64,000 bases of DNA from Chitinophaga pinensis. GTDB taxonomy: Bacteria > Bacteroidota > Bacteroidia > Chitinophagales > CAIOSU01. Position 1 is the first letter of the stretch. Every line of letters begins with the position of its first letter. The DNA is taken from contig CAMDKI010000002.1 of NCBI GenBank assembly GCA_945901065.1, forward strand, positions 186,001 to 250,000, in the 5' to 3' direction. Of this stretch, positions 46,547 to 55,518 are shown piece by piece. The notes beneath the pieces were generated by a model. That model did no database searches. It was not told the DNA's origin and was given only the letters and a program-made list of their open reading frames with translations. Position numbers and translations under genes: made by a program.

Positions 46547-49306
46547 CTATTTGCCCACCACCACTTTATCTTGGTACCATGCTCCGCCGCTTTGGATGCG
46601 TACGATATACATTCCGTTACTTAGGTCGCTGGCATTAAAATCGGCTTGTAACACGTTGTTAAAACTATTGCTCAGCACTTTACGGCCCATCATGTCGTAT
46701 AGCTCAACAGCACTTATGGGCAGTCCGCCAACATTAACCGACAATAGGCCAGTAGTTGGGTTCGGAAAAACATTCACTGGCACTGTTACGCGCTCTGCAA
46801 TGCCCACGGTGCGCTGTGTAGCAACCGTATTGGTATAAATAGGTGGGTTAAAATCGAAATAAATGGCCGCTTGGTTGGTTACTTCTTCCAATTGCGTCTT
46901 GTCCAGTACTTCAATATCAAACTCCACAAAGCCGTGGCTCAATGGCTCGTTAACGTTGCTATCAGGCAATAGGATGTTGTTGAACACGAAATGCACGATG
47001 CGCTCTTCGTAAAACTCAATCTCCACGTTGTGGCTGGCGGCAATAAACCGGAACGAAGAGATGTTCAAATCGCTATCGAGCGTATCGCGCACCACAATGT
47101 TGAAGGCAGTATCGGTGCCCGTATTCTGAAAGCGGATTAAATAACGCAACAACGTATCTTCAACCATTGCTGGCCCATCAATGCTCTCGTTGCTGGCATT
47201 AAACACTTGTTTGTCGTTCGGGTCATAAGAGCCCACAATTACTGTGTTGCAGCTAGCGGTGTTGTTGGTCAGGTCTTGGTCGGTAGCGTTTAGCAGATTG
47301 ATGCTACCTGTGTGCGTAAGCACTTGGCCCAAACTTACGGTAGGTATTAATGGCAAGGTTACGTATACACCAAAGTTGAGGGTTTGCTGCGACAGCAAAC
47401 CATTTACGCTGTAATATATCGTAGTAGGGCCATACGTAACACTATCTATAGTAACGCCCACCGGAAGGGTGAAAGTAGGTACAGCAGTAACAGCGCTACT
47501 AAGCACTACGCTACCCGAAACATTAGCAGCATATACGCCATAATTAGAGATAGTAACACTATTGTATTGCACAAAGCCTGGCCTTGCTACACCACAATAA
47601 ACCGTTATGCCCACATTGTTAGGCGTAACGCTGGTTTTCGGAAAATCCAAGCCAGTTATGGTGTTGGTGTCTATCACGTTTACCAATAAGGTATCAATGC
47701 CACAAGTATCAATTAAAGTAGCGCCTGTGCTATATTGTGATACCACTGCATTGTAACTACCCAAAGGCACAAAAGCGCTCCAAACACCACTAGCATTGGT
47801 GTAGGCATAATAGCCCGGTTGTATAGAAACCATATAGCCCGAAAGGCCTAAATCGCTGCTAGTGTAGCTGCAGTCGCCATCCAAATCAACATAAACCCTG
47901 CCGCCAATGTGGGTGTAACAGCCTTGATCAACGGTAACAAAACGGTGCACCACTGCCGAGCAACCATTGGCATCGGTAACGGTTACGGTATGCCCACCTA
48001 CTGGCAAGCCGGTAGCGGTATCGGTAGTGCTGCCATTGCTCCAAAGGTAGGTAAATGGCGCATCCCCATTTTGGGGGGTTGCTACCAAAGTGCCGCCACT
48101 GCCAATGCAATTTGCAGCGCTGGTTTGGTCTACGTTCACTTGCAAGCTATTGTTATTTACTACCGTAGTTTGCACCAATATACAACCTGAGTTGTCGGTA
48201 ACCGTAACGATGTAAACACCAGCCGACAAGCCCGTAATAGTGTTAGAAGTATCGCCATTGCTCCATTGGTAACTAAAAGGAGGGTTGCTTCCGCTCACGG
48301 TAATTTGGCTAGAGCCATTGCCGGCACCTATGCAGGTTTCGGGGGTGGCCAGCAACGATAGTATGGTAAAACTGCCGCTAGCTACTGTTGCGGTTTCGGT
48401 AGCAATACAGCCGTTAGCATCCGTTACGGTTACAGTGTAGTTGCCAGCAGGTAAGTTACCCACTTGCGGGGTTGTACTGCCGTTGCTCCATAAATAAGTA
48501 TATGGCCCTGCGCCACCGCTTACTGAAAGTACCGCCGTGCCATCGTTGCCGCAACTAGCCGGGGTAGTTGAAGTTAACAAAAGAAGGGTTGGCTGGTTAG
48601 TTACGGTGATGGTTTGGGTGGCCGAGCAGCCAAAGTTGTCGGTAGCGGTTAAGGAGTGCGTACCATCGATAAGACCGCAATTGGTAGGACCTGAGAAACT
48701 ATTGCTCCAAACATAGTTTGCACTAGTGCCCGCAGCGGTAGCCACCGCACAGGCAGTGCCCGCGCAACTGTCATAAACCAGAGCCACGCTTATGTTAAGC
48801 GTTCCTTGGCCTATAAAAACGGTATCGCTCGCGGCACATCCGTTGGCATCTATTACACTCACCGCGTACACTCCTGGTGCTAAGCCAGATACTTGGGGTG
48901 CATTACTTCCTGTGCTCCAAAAATAAGTATACGGAAACGTGCCACCAGTGGCACTCACCCACGCAGAACCAAAAGTAGTTATACATGAGCTACCACTGCC
49001 CGATGCAAAAGCAGTTAATATGGGTGGCTCAGTAATGGTAGCTGTGCCAGTAACTGTTGCACCTGAGTTATCAGTTACGACAACGGTGTATGTACCAGCA
49101 GGCACATTTACTTGGTTTACCGTTGTACTTCCATCGCTCCAAATATAGATAAAAGGGGCAATACCGCCAGTTACATTAGCACTAATGCTACCATCGTTGC
49201 CACCTGCACAACTAACATTGGTGGTAGTAAAGGTAACGGTAGGCTGGGCAAAAGCTAGGGCAAATACGCATAGCAGACCCGTAAGAGTGAGGAACAGTTT
49301 TTTCAT
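46547..49306 (-). CDS. Large SprB-repeat surface protein with T9SS type A tail
   Basis: 919 residues from ATG 49306 (the frame opens at 49378 but the first 24 residues are not part of the signal peptide). Order: signal peptide (ending ALAFAQ), about seven SprB repeats (~22-470; core GGTxPYTYxWSxGSTT...GLPAGxYTVTVTDANGC), an SdrD-B-like domain (~475-545, RVYVDLDGDCSYTSSDLGL), a DUF7619/DUF11-like region (YDPNDKQVF and LRYLIRFQNTGTDTAFN), and a Por tail (NVFPNPTTGLLSVNV). SprB repeats occur in gliding adhesins. It is convergent with another T9SS cargo gene. Confidence 0.88.
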   Translation of the reverse strand: MKKLFLTLTGLLCVFALAFAQPTVTFTTTNVSCAGGNDGSISANVTGGIAPFIYIWSDGSTTVNQVNVPAGTYTVVVTDNSGATVTGTATITEPPILTAFASGSGSSCITTFGSAWVSATGGTFPYTYFWSTGSNAPQVSGLAPGVYAVSVIDANGCAASDTVFIGQGTLNISVALVYDSCAGTACAVATAAGTSANYVWSNSFSGPTNCGLIDGTHSLTATDNFGCSATQTITVTNQPTLLLLTSTTPASCGNDGTAVLSVSGGAGPYTYLWSNGSTTPQVGNLPAGNYTVTVTDANGCIATETATVASGSFTILSLLATPETCIGAGNGSSQITVSGSNPPFSYQWSNGDTSNTITGLSAGVYIVTVTDNSGCILVQTTVVNNNSLQVNVDQTSAANCIGSGGTLVATPQNGDAPFTYLWSNGSTTDTATGLPVGGHTVTVTDANGCSAVVHRFVTVDQGCYTHIGGRVYVDLDGDCSYTSSDLGLSGYMVSIQPGYYAYTNASGVWSAFVPLGSYNAVVSQYSTGATLIDTCGIDTLLVNVIDTNTITGLDFPKTSVTPNNVGITVYCGVARPGFVQYNSVTISNYGVYAANVSGSVVLSSAVTAVPTFTLPVGVTIDSVTYGPTTIYYSVNGLLSQQTLNFGVYVTLPLIPTVSLGQVLTHTGSINLLNATDQDLTNNTASCNTVIVGSYDPNDKQVFNASNESIDGPAMVEDTLLRYLIRFQNTGTDTAFNIVVRDTLDSDLNISSFRFIAASHNVEIEFYEERIVHFVFNNILLPDSNVNEPLSHGFVEFDIEVLDKTQLEEVTNQAAIYFDFNPPIYTNTVATQRTVGIAERVTVPVNVFPNPTTGLLSVNVGGLPISAVELYDMMGRKVLSNSFNNVLQADFNASDLSNGMYIVRIQSGGAWYQDKVVVGK

Positions 49307-49565
49307 TAGTGTGGTTTTAAAGGTTAAATGCGGTACTACAACCAACCAGCAAGTATACTTGCTGAAAATAGCGCTCACTTAGAAAAAACCACACGGGCAG
49401 CGGCTGGCACTATATTGATATGAACATAAACATAGGATTATTTATGATAACTCACAAGAACTCTTATGAAATAATTTGCTATCTGTAGTTTTACAGAAAT
49501 AAATAGGCCGAGACAGGAGTGCCTCGGCCTATTTTATATTATTAGTGGTTGTTCTCAACCGGATA
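49307..49565. other. Intergenic region, 259 bp
   Basis: Contains the promoter region of the SprB-repeat gene (no clear -7 box found) and the terminator of the redox operon at 49501-49534. Nothing else was seen. Confidence 0.45.
49501..49534 (-). terminator. Terminator of the exported thiol-redox operon
   Basis: AAATAGGCCGAG pairs perfectly with CTCGGCCTATTT around a ten-base loop. Read on the minus strand it is followed by TATTTCTG, and it lies about 30 bases past the last gene of the operon. Confidence 0.85.
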
Positions 49566-50165
49566 TTATTGTTTCCACTTAATGGTGCAACCAATGGCTT
49601 TAGTACTGGCTGGGTCCGGTTTTTTGCCACTGTTTATAGCCGTTACGGCATTTTCAATATACTTGGTTTTGTCGGGGTTGGTGTTCTCGGTATCGTTATC
49701 GATGGCGCCAATATAGGCAACCGAAAACTTGCCACTATTGCCACGGGTAAGCAAAAAGGCATGCGGCGTGCGGGTGGCACCGTATGCTTTGGCAATAGCT
49801 TGGCTCTCGTCGTGCAAGTAAGGGAAATTGAACCCCTTGTCTTTAGCACGCTTTACCATGCCTTCAAAGTTGTCGTCCGGGTATTTGCTGGCATCGTTAG
49901 AGTTGATGGCTACAACCGGAAAACCAAGGCCTTTCAATTTGCTGTTTAAAGCCACGATACGGTCTTCATAAAGCACGGCATAAGGGCAATGGTTGCAAGT
50001 GAAAATCACAACTACTCCTTTCACATCCTTATAATCGGATAGGGATACCATTTTGCCGTCAATGTTCTTTAACTTGAAATCGGGAGCGAAATCGCCAACT
50101 TCAATGCCAGCAAAAGCTAACATGCCAAAGGCCATGAAAGCCAATATTGAGCATACTTTTTTCAT
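49566..50165 (-). CDS. Exported redoxin/thioredoxin-fold protein (AhpC/TSA type)
   Basis: 199 residues. A signal peptide (~1-19) is followed by a redoxin fold with the vicinal motif FTCNHCPYAVLYEDR (Cys-Asn-His-Cys). VVAINSNDASKYPDDNFEGM and RTPHAFLL (cis-Pro loop) follow. It is likely a periplasmic thiol oxidoreductase of the peroxiredoxin-like DUF899/AhpC-TSA group. It is the last gene of a three-gene redox operon, four bases after the TlpA-like gene. Confidence 0.87.
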   Translation of the reverse strand: MKKVCSILAFMAFGMLAFAGIEVGDFAPDFKLKNIDGKMVSLSDYKDVKGVVVIFTCNHCPYAVLYEDRIVALNSKLKGLGFPVVAINSNDASKYPDDNFEGMVKRAKDKGFNFPYLHDESQAIAKAYGATRTPHAFLLTRGNSGKFSVAYIGAIDNDTENTNPDKTKYIENAVTAINSGKKPDPASTKAIGCTIKWKQ

Positions 50166-50169
50166 GTGT

Positions 50170-50652
50170 TTATTTTAAGAGTGGTTTTATAAAGTTTACT
50201 AATTCTTCGTACGTAAAAGAGCCTTCGTGAAACTTACTTACCTTGCCCGTCCTCTTCACTACCAATGTGGCGGGTATGGCGCCGCTCCACTCAGTGCTTA
50301 CTTTATCAATCCAGGCATTGTAGTCGGGTGCGTTCAATAATACCACTTCGCTTTTCAACTGCTTTTGGCCCACAAACTCCACTACCTTGGCATGCTTGCT
50401 CTTAAAATCGATACTCACAAATACCACCGCTACCCCTTTTTCCCGATAGTCCAATGCCAACTTCTCGAAAGCTGGCATTTCTTCTACACAAGGCTTGCAC
50501 CAGGTGGCCCAAAAATTATAAAGAACTACCTCCTGCTTTTGATTGGCTATACGAACTTGCAATTGCTCAAAGGTTAGTATCTCTACATTTTGGGCTAAAA
50601 GTGCTTGGCCAAAGCCAAACCACAAAACCATGCCCAAAATCCACTTTGGCAT
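50170..50652 (-). CDS. TlpA-like exported thiol:disulfide oxidoreductase
   Basis: 160 residues. Signal peptide ends LLAQ (~21). The active site WCKPC is at Cys52/Cys55 in NFWATWCKPCVEEMPAFE, and the cis-Pro is in AIPATLVV. TlpA/ResA proteins keep periplasmic cysteines reduced, often for cytochrome c assembly. Its ATG overlaps the stop of the upstream glutathione peroxidase gene by one base (TAATG), so the two are translationally coupled. Confidence 0.92.
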   Translation of the reverse strand: MPKWILGMVLWFGFGQALLAQNVEILTFEQLQVRIANQKQEVVLYNFWATWCKPCVEEMPAFEKLALDYREKGVAVVFVSIDFKSKHAKVVEFVGQKQLKSEVVLLNAPDYNAWIDKVSTEWSGAIPATLVVKRTGKVSKFHEGSFTYEELVNFIKPLLK

Positions 50653-51203
50653 TATTCTTTTATCAGTTTTTGAACCAACGCTACTACTTCGGCATCATAA
50701 ACCGATGTTTTAGGACTGAATGTGGCTACTACTTCGCCTTTTTTGTTGATGACGAATTTCTGGAAATTCCAGCTTACATCACCCTCTACGTTTCCGTTTT
50801 TGGCTTTGTGCGTCAAAAAGTCGTATAGTGGGTTGATATCTTTGCCCTTCACTTCAATCTTCTCGAACATATCAAAAGTTACGCCATAATTCTTCTCGCA
50901 AAAGCTTTTGATGTCTTCGCTAGTGCCGGGCTCTTGGTGCATAAAGTTGTTGGCCGGGAAACCTAAAAGCGCAACGCCCTTGCTGTTATATTCTTTATAA
51001 AACTTCTCCAAATCAGCATACTGTGGCGTAAAGCCGCATTTGCTGGCGGTGTTCACTATTATCATTACCTTGCCTTCATATTTTTTCAAAGACACCGGCT
51101 TACCTTCAATACTAGTCATGGTAAACTGGTAAATGTTGGGGCTGGTAACGTTTGGCGACAAATAGGCCATTATGCTCAGACAAACAATTGCAATAATTTT
51201 CAT
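50652..51203 (-). CDS. Glutathione/thioredoxin-type peroxidase, exported
   Basis: 183 residues. A signal peptide (~1-18) is unusual for the family and places the enzyme in the periplasm. The peroxidatic Cys56 is in NTASKCGFTPQY (Cys instead of selenocysteine), with LLGFPANNF and WNFQKFVI supplying the catalytic Gln-equivalent and Trp/Asn. It is the first gene of a coupled redox operon; the partner thiol reductase is probably the TlpA-like protein downstream. Confidence 0.92.
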   Translation of the reverse strand: MKIIAIVCLSIMAYLSPNVTSPNIYQFTMTSIEGKPVSLKKYEGKVMIIVNTASKCGFTPQYADLEKFYKEYNSKGVALLGFPANNFMHQEPGTSEDIKSFCEKNYGVTFDMFEKIEVKGKDINPLYDFLTHKAKNGNVEGDVSWNFQKFVINKKGEVVATFSPKTSVYDAEVVALVQKLIKE

Positions 51204-51276
51204 GGTGTGTTTTGGTTTAGTATCAACCTATAACAAACAAAGATGGAAAAAGATGTCATTAACCTGTTAGAAATAA

Positions 51277-51654
51277 TCAGCCAATAAATGTTAAATCGGC
51301 TTCGGAGTAGTTGGGGCCTTTCAAAACCTTGCCATCGGCGCGATACACGGGCTTGCCATCCGCGCCCAATTTGCTCATGTTGCTGCGGTGCACTTCGTCC
51401 ATTACTTGGTCCATAATATGTTGCAAGCCAAACTCTAGGGCAGCGCCATGCAGCACAATCATCAAATCGGTCATTTCTTTGGCTATATGTTGCAGGTTGC
51501 CGCTTTCCATAGCCTCTATTACCTCTTGGCTTTCCTCGGCTACCAATCGTGCGCGAAGTTTCACGCGGTCTTGGTTGGGCAATTGGGGGCCATCTAAAAT
51601 GGGAATATCAAATGCCTTGTGAAACTCGGCAACTTGTTGGGCGTGGTGGTTCAT
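51277..51654 (-). CDS. MazG-like/PRA-PH nucleotide pyrophosphohydrolase
   Basis: 125 residues, all-alpha. The metal-binding pattern is EESQEVIEAME followed ~20 residues later by EMTDLMIVLHG, matching the EExxE...ExxD layout of the MazG/phosphoribosyl-ATP pyrophosphatase superfamily. Members remove pyrophosphate from NTPs or related nucleotides. The substrate is not clear. It stands between the redox operon and a degraded toxin-antitoxin locus. Confidence 0.85.
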   Translation of the reverse strand: MNHHAQQVAEFHKAFDIPILDGPQLPNQDRVKLRARLVAEESQEVIEAMESGNLQHIAKEMTDLMIVLHGAALEFGLQHIMDQVMDEVHRSNMSKLGADGKPVYRADGKVLKGPNYSEADLTFIG

Positions 51655-51665
51655 TGAACAGGGAA

Positions 51666-51761
51666 TTAATATGGGGTTTTATCAGGGTCTTGGCGCGAAT
51701 CGAAAACGGATAAGACGACAATGTTAATTTCGGTATCCGACCATACTATTTGCCACGCCAT
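51666..51761 (-). pseudogene. Remnant of a RelE/ParE-type toxin (C-terminal 31 codons)
   Basis: On the minus strand an ATG at 51761, inside the end of the antitoxin-like gene, opens 31 codons (MAWQIVWSDTEINIVVLSVF, then DSRQDPDKTPY). These match the last two strands and the closing D-x-R-Q-x-P motif of RelE/ParE toxins, which normally need about 60 more residues upstream. The usual order, antitoxin then overlapping toxin, is kept, so the toxin appears to have lost its N-terminal two-thirds by deletion. It could still be translated as a peptide. Confidence 0.6.
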
Positions 51762-51982
51762 CCTCGCACTTCCTTTTTGAGATCATCGTCCGTATAATAG
51801 TCGCCTCTCTTATAATCTTCCCATCCTTCTTGAACTGACAAAGCCTCCGCCTTAGTCAGTTCATACGGCTCTTCCAAGCCTGTATTGATATCGAGCCAAA
51901 CGATTACCTTCTTCAATAGCTCTTCACTATCAACTTCATCAATTCTGCGATGCAAAAACTCTTTTAGTTCTTCTCTGCTCAT
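51746..51982 (-). CDS. Antitoxin-like small protein of a degraded toxin-antitoxin locus
   Basis: 78 residues: helical N-terminus (MSREELKEFLHRRIDEVDSE), LLKKVIVWLD, then an acidic, flexible C-terminus (EGWEDYKRGDYYTDDDLKKE). Size, charge pattern and position before a toxin remnant fit RelB/ParD-like addiction-module antitoxins. The C-terminus (VRGWRGK) may have been altered by the deletion that truncated the toxin. No intact toxin partner is present, so it may be an orphan. Confidence 0.65.
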   Translation of the reverse strand: MSREELKEFLHRRIDEVDSEELLKKVIVWLDINTGLEEPYELTKAEALSVQEGWEDYKRGDYYTDDDLKKEVRGWRGK

Positions 51983-52077
51983 AAGCTTGTAACAAATATA
52001 GCCCTATTTATTGTTCCAAAACTTTTGGATTTTGGTTATAGCTGAAAGTTAAAGTCGCCCCTAATAAAACACTTAGC

Positions 52078-53319
52078 TTACAAAGCTGAGGTGAGTTTTT
52101 CATTATCAAACTTTACTGCTGGAACTGGCTCAAGTTTACAATCGTGTTCGGCCAACTCAGTGCTATGTGTAGCCATGTTAAAGAAGGTAGCATTGGTATT
52201 ATTCTGGATGCAGATAAGCAATTCGGCAGGTATCTTCCCATCCACTTTTAAAGCTGGATTTTGAAAACCATCATAAAAAATAATTGGCAATTCAGTACCA
52301 AAAGCTTCAAACAACAACTTACCAAACAAACGGGTCGTATCCGGAACTGACTGCTTGCGCTCATAATAGTTATCGTGTAGGTATATTGCTGCAGGGTACT
52401 TGTCATACAGCGTATCGGTTGTGGTGCGGTTCATTTGGTCAAGGTTGAAAATTGCGGTTCCAACCGAGTTGTTGTCAATCACTTTATTACCATAGGCATC
52501 AATATGTTGGCTGGCCATAAACAGCAAACCAACACCAGCAGGCACCATACTTACACTAATACCCATTGATGAAAAATTGGGGTGATTGTTACCAATCACT
52601 TCATTATCATATACTTTTATGTACTTACCGTTTTTCTTCGGTAAACCTGGTAGGTCAAATATCAATATGCCAGCAGTATTGTTTGTTACTTTATTACCGT
52701 AGCACTCTGCCCCAATAGTGTTCTCAATCTCTATGCCAGCTACATTTTCGTAAACCAAGTTATTGCGCACTATAGCATTCACACTCTGCCCTACATAAAT
52801 ACCCGCATCGCTTGCACCTATGGCTATACATTCCTCCATCAAAATATTGCGGCTACTAACTGGGTAAAGCCCATAAGCACCATTAGTGCTATCGTTTCTG
52901 CTGGTCCATTCTACGCGCAATCTGCGAAAAATTACCCCGTCAGCATCTTGTACTTTTATACCATCGCCTTTGGCATCTTCAATGGCCATGTCTTCAATTG
53001 TAAAATTGTTGGCCGTTACCTTCATGCCCTCTGCACCTTCCGTTTGGTTCTTAAAACTCAAGATGGTGCTATCCATGCCTTTACCTTTCAAAGTAACATT
53101 ATCAATGGCATCAAGGCTTAGTGTGTTATTCAAATTAAAAGTACCTGCACCAAAATAAATGGTATCGCCAGGTTTGGCATTGAGCAAAGCTGTTTGAAGG
53201 GTCTTAGTGTCATCATTGCTTGGCAAAATCCAATTGTGCCCATCGCCCTTAGGATTGGTACCGCAAGAAAACAACAATAAAAACAACGAGGCAATAAGTA
53301 GTAGTTGCAATAATTTCAT
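52078..53319 (-). CDS. Right-handed parallel beta-helix lipoprotein
   Basis: 413 residues. The lipobox LFSC near residue 19 marks a lipoprotein. From ~30 to ~330 there are repeating short strands with asparagine ladders (MDSTILSFKNQT, NFTIEDMAIEDAKGDGI, VYENVAGIEIENT, YGNKVTNNTAGIL), typical of parallel beta-helix (pectate-lyase/NosD-like) proteins. The match to the parallel beta-helix repeat family TIGR03805 is by pattern. The last ~80 residues differ and could be a separate domain. Substrate is unknown; polysaccharide binding or cleavage is possible. Confidence 0.87.
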   Translation of the reverse strand: MKLLQLLLIASLFLLLFSCGTNPKGDGHNWILPSNDDTKTLQTALLNAKPGDTIYFGAGTFNLNNTLSLDAIDNVTLKGKGMDSTILSFKNQTEGAEGMKVTANNFTIEDMAIEDAKGDGIKVQDADGVIFRRLRVEWTSRNDSTNGAYGLYPVSSRNILMEECIAIGASDAGIYVGQSVNAIVRNNLVYENVAGIEIENTIGAECYGNKVTNNTAGILIFDLPGLPKKNGKYIKVYDNEVIGNNHPNFSSMGISVSMVPAGVGLLFMASQHIDAYGNKVIDNNSVGTAIFNLDQMNRTTTDTLYDKYPAAIYLHDNYYERKQSVPDTTRLFGKLLFEAFGTELPIIFYDGFQNPALKVDGKIPAELLICIQNNTNATFFNMATHSTELAEHDCKLEPVPAVKFDNEKLTSAL

Positions 53320-53439
53320 AGCAGGCGTTTTAGCAAGTTTGTTACAACAAATATAGCAATCAATTGATTTTAAGCAAGATACTTTATACCTTGATTAATA
53401 AGAACTGGTAAATTGCTATTTTAGTAAAAAATAGTGCTC

Positions 53440-53787
53440 ATGTCTTCAAAGTTGGAATTTAATAGCATTAAAGAGTTTTATCCCTATTACCTTACCCAAC
53501 ACCGCGAAAGGGTATGCAGAAGTTTGCATTTTATAGGAACCGGTTTAGTTATTGTGCTATTCTTAACCATGCTTATTACCCAAATCTGGTGGCTATTTTT
53601 GGTCATACCGCTAGTTGGTTACGGGTTTGCATGGATAGGTCATTTTTTCTTTGAAAAGAACAAACCTGCTGCATTCAAAAATCCACTTTGGAGCCTTGCT
53701 TGCGATTTTATCATGTTTGCGGATATACTGACTGGCCAGATTGGCAAAAAAGCAGAACAGGCGAATAAACTATTCCCTCAAGACTAA
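53440..53787 (+). CDS. DUF962/Mpo1-like membrane protein
   Basis: 115 residues from ATG 53440 (GTG 53434 would add two). The family opening FYPYYLTQHRERVCRSLHFIG precedes two or three transmembrane helices, and GFAWIGHFFFEKNKPAAFKN is the conserved His-containing centre. The yeast relative Mpo1 is a dioxygenase acting on 2-hydroxy fatty acids; bacterial roles are not proven. It abuts the next gene by one base. Confidence 0.9.
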   Translation: MSSKLEFNSIKEFYPYYLTQHRERVCRSLHFIGTGLVIVLFLTMLITQIWWLFLVIPLVGYGFAWIGHFFFEKNKPAAFKNPLWSLACDFIMFADILTGQIGKKAEQANKLFPQD

Positions 53788-53788
53788 A

Positions 53789-54421
53789 ATGCGCAACAGC
53801 ATCCTGCATTTCACCAAGCCCGTTACCTTTATCCAGGCGTTCCATCATCATTACGATTACCTAAAAGACCAACGGCGCTTTGAGGAAAGGAAGGACATAG
53901 CTGCCTGGCAGAAAACGTTTCAATCAACCAACGGGTATGTTGAAGGTGGAGTGTTGTTTTTACCTGAAAGCATTTTGAATGTTGAAAGCTTGAAACTAGC
54001 CACGCATATTACATTGGAAGATATCCAACACCCTAGCCATTACCATTTCAAGCAGTCGCAGCCCAACCATTGCCTGAACCTACAAACAGGTTTAGTGGAA
54101 TATGATAGTTTTAAAATAAAGGACTTAGGGACCGAAAAAGTAGAGATTCAACTCCATTGGTCATTTATAGGCTACTTTGAACCTGAGCAATACAAAATAG
54201 CCGAATTGCAACCCGGCATGGTGCTTGAAATACGCCGAAACCGTGTAGTAAACCATAGCCTTACTGGCCGCAGAGAACGCACCTATACCGAGGCCTTTAC
54301 TATATTGCAAATACTAGGCACTTTTACCCAAGCTACCTTGCTGAGTGCACCAACACCCATCATGGTTAAGGCCTTACCCCAACCCACCAAAGTGGTTGAT
54401 TTGATGAAGCATTTGTATTGA
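53789..54421 (+). CDS. Protein of unknown function
   Basis: 210 residues from ATG 53789, one base after the DUF962 stop. There is no signal peptide or transmembrane helix. It is rich in His and aromatic residues (FIQAFHHHYDYLKDQ) with a strand-rich second half (KVEIQLHWSFIGYF, MVLEIRRNRVVNHS). I do not recognise a family. Tight coupling to the DUF962 gene suggests a shared role, perhaps in lipid modification, but this is only context. Confidence 0.7.
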   Translation: MRNSILHFTKPVTFIQAFHHHYDYLKDQRRFEERKDIAAWQKTFQSTNGYVEGGVLFLPESILNVESLKLATHITLEDIQHPSHYHFKQSQPNHCLNLQTGLVEYDSFKIKDLGTEKVEIQLHWSFIGYFEPEQYKIAELQPGMVLEIRRNRVVNHSLTGRRERTYTEAFTILQILGTFTQATLLSAPTPIMVKALPQPTKVVDLMKHLY

Positions 54422-54498
54422 CCTGATACAATTTCACGTTCAATGGAAATGTAAAAAAGTAGCGGTACATTTTATCGCCCTTTTCTTATCTTTCGGAT

Positions 54499-55500
54499 AT
54501 GATTACTGCACATGCTTATCCTCGCGCCGCACTTATTGGTAACCCCTCTGATGGGTACAACGGCAAAACCATTGCTTTTGTGTTTTCAAATTTTAAGGCC
54601 AGCGTTTGGCTGCAAGAAGCTAAACACATTGAGATAGTGCCCCATGAGCGCGACCTGAAAAAATTCGACAGCCTAGAAGACCTGCACCGAGATATGAGCC
54701 AATATGGCTACTACGGAGGGTTACGGATAATTAAAGCTGCCCTTAAACGATGTTACGAGCACATGCAAAAGCATGGGGCTACCCAGCGTGCCGAGAACTT
54801 TAAACTAAGCTACGATAGCGATATACCGCACCGCCTTGGGCTGGCTGGCAGTAGTGCCATTATTACGGCTACCATGCGAGCCCTGATGCAATTTTATGAG
54901 GTGTTTATTCCGCCAGCCGAACTCGCAAACTTGGTGTTATCGGTTGAGTTAGACGAACTGGGCATAGGTGCTGGCCTGCAAGACCGAGTGGCGCAAGCTT
55001 ACGAACAGCCCGTGTATATGGATTTTAGCCAAGAGCATTTTGATAAGCAAGGTTATGGCAATTATATACCGTTTAGTAAAAACTTGCTTCCAAATTTGTT
55101 TATTGCATACCGCACCAACATGTCGGAAGGCTCTGAAGTGGTACACAACACCCTCAGGGAGCGCTACCGGCTGGGCGACCCGCAGGTGCTAGAGGCCATA
55201 GGCCAATGGGCACAATATACCGATGACTTTTTTGAGGGGCTTGCCACCCAAAACCTGCCCTTGCTGAACCAGCTGATAAACAATAATTTCGATTTGCGGC
55301 GCAAGGTTATGGGGGTGCACGCTGCAAACCTGGAGATGGTTGAAACAGCCCGAAATTGCGGCGCCAGTGCCAAATTCACCGGTTCGGGCGGAGCTATTAT
55401 TGGCATTTACGAAAATGAAACCATGTACATGCTGCTTAAAGAGCAATTATCAAGCATCGGGGTCGAAATTATTAAACCACAAGTGGTTGGAAGTTATTAA
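54499..55500 (+). CDS. GHMP kinase, glucuronokinase-like
   Basis: 333 residues. The N-terminal AALIGNPSDGYNGKTIAFVF is the opening of plant-type glucuronokinases. The ATP-binding motif is IPHRLGLAGSSAIITA, and the C-terminal GHMP motif KFTGSGGAIIG is intact. The family transfers phosphate from ATP to a sugar or mevalonate-like hydroxyl. A glucuronate-1-kinase would feed UDP-glucuronate synthesis for surface polysaccharide, but that substrate is inferred only from N-terminal resemblance. It starts 78 bases after the previous gene and is followed by a thioesterase gene 18 bases on. Confidence 0.8.
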   Translation: MITAHAYPRAALIGNPSDGYNGKTIAFVFSNFKASVWLQEAKHIEIVPHERDLKKFDSLEDLHRDMSQYGYYGGLRIIKAALKRCYEHMQKHGATQRAENFKLSYDSDIPHRLGLAGSSAIITATMRALMQFYEVFIPPAELANLVLSVELDELGIGAGLQDRVAQAYEQPVYMDFSQEHFDKQGYGNYIPFSKNLLPNLFIAYRTNMSEGSEVVHNTLRERYRLGDPQVLEAIGQWAQYTDDFFEGLATQNLPLLNQLINNNFDLRRKVMGVHAANLEMVETARNCGASAKFTGSGGAIIGIYENETMYMLLKEQLSSIGVEIIKPQVVGSY

Positions 55501-55518
55501 TAGCCGTAAATTTGAGCC

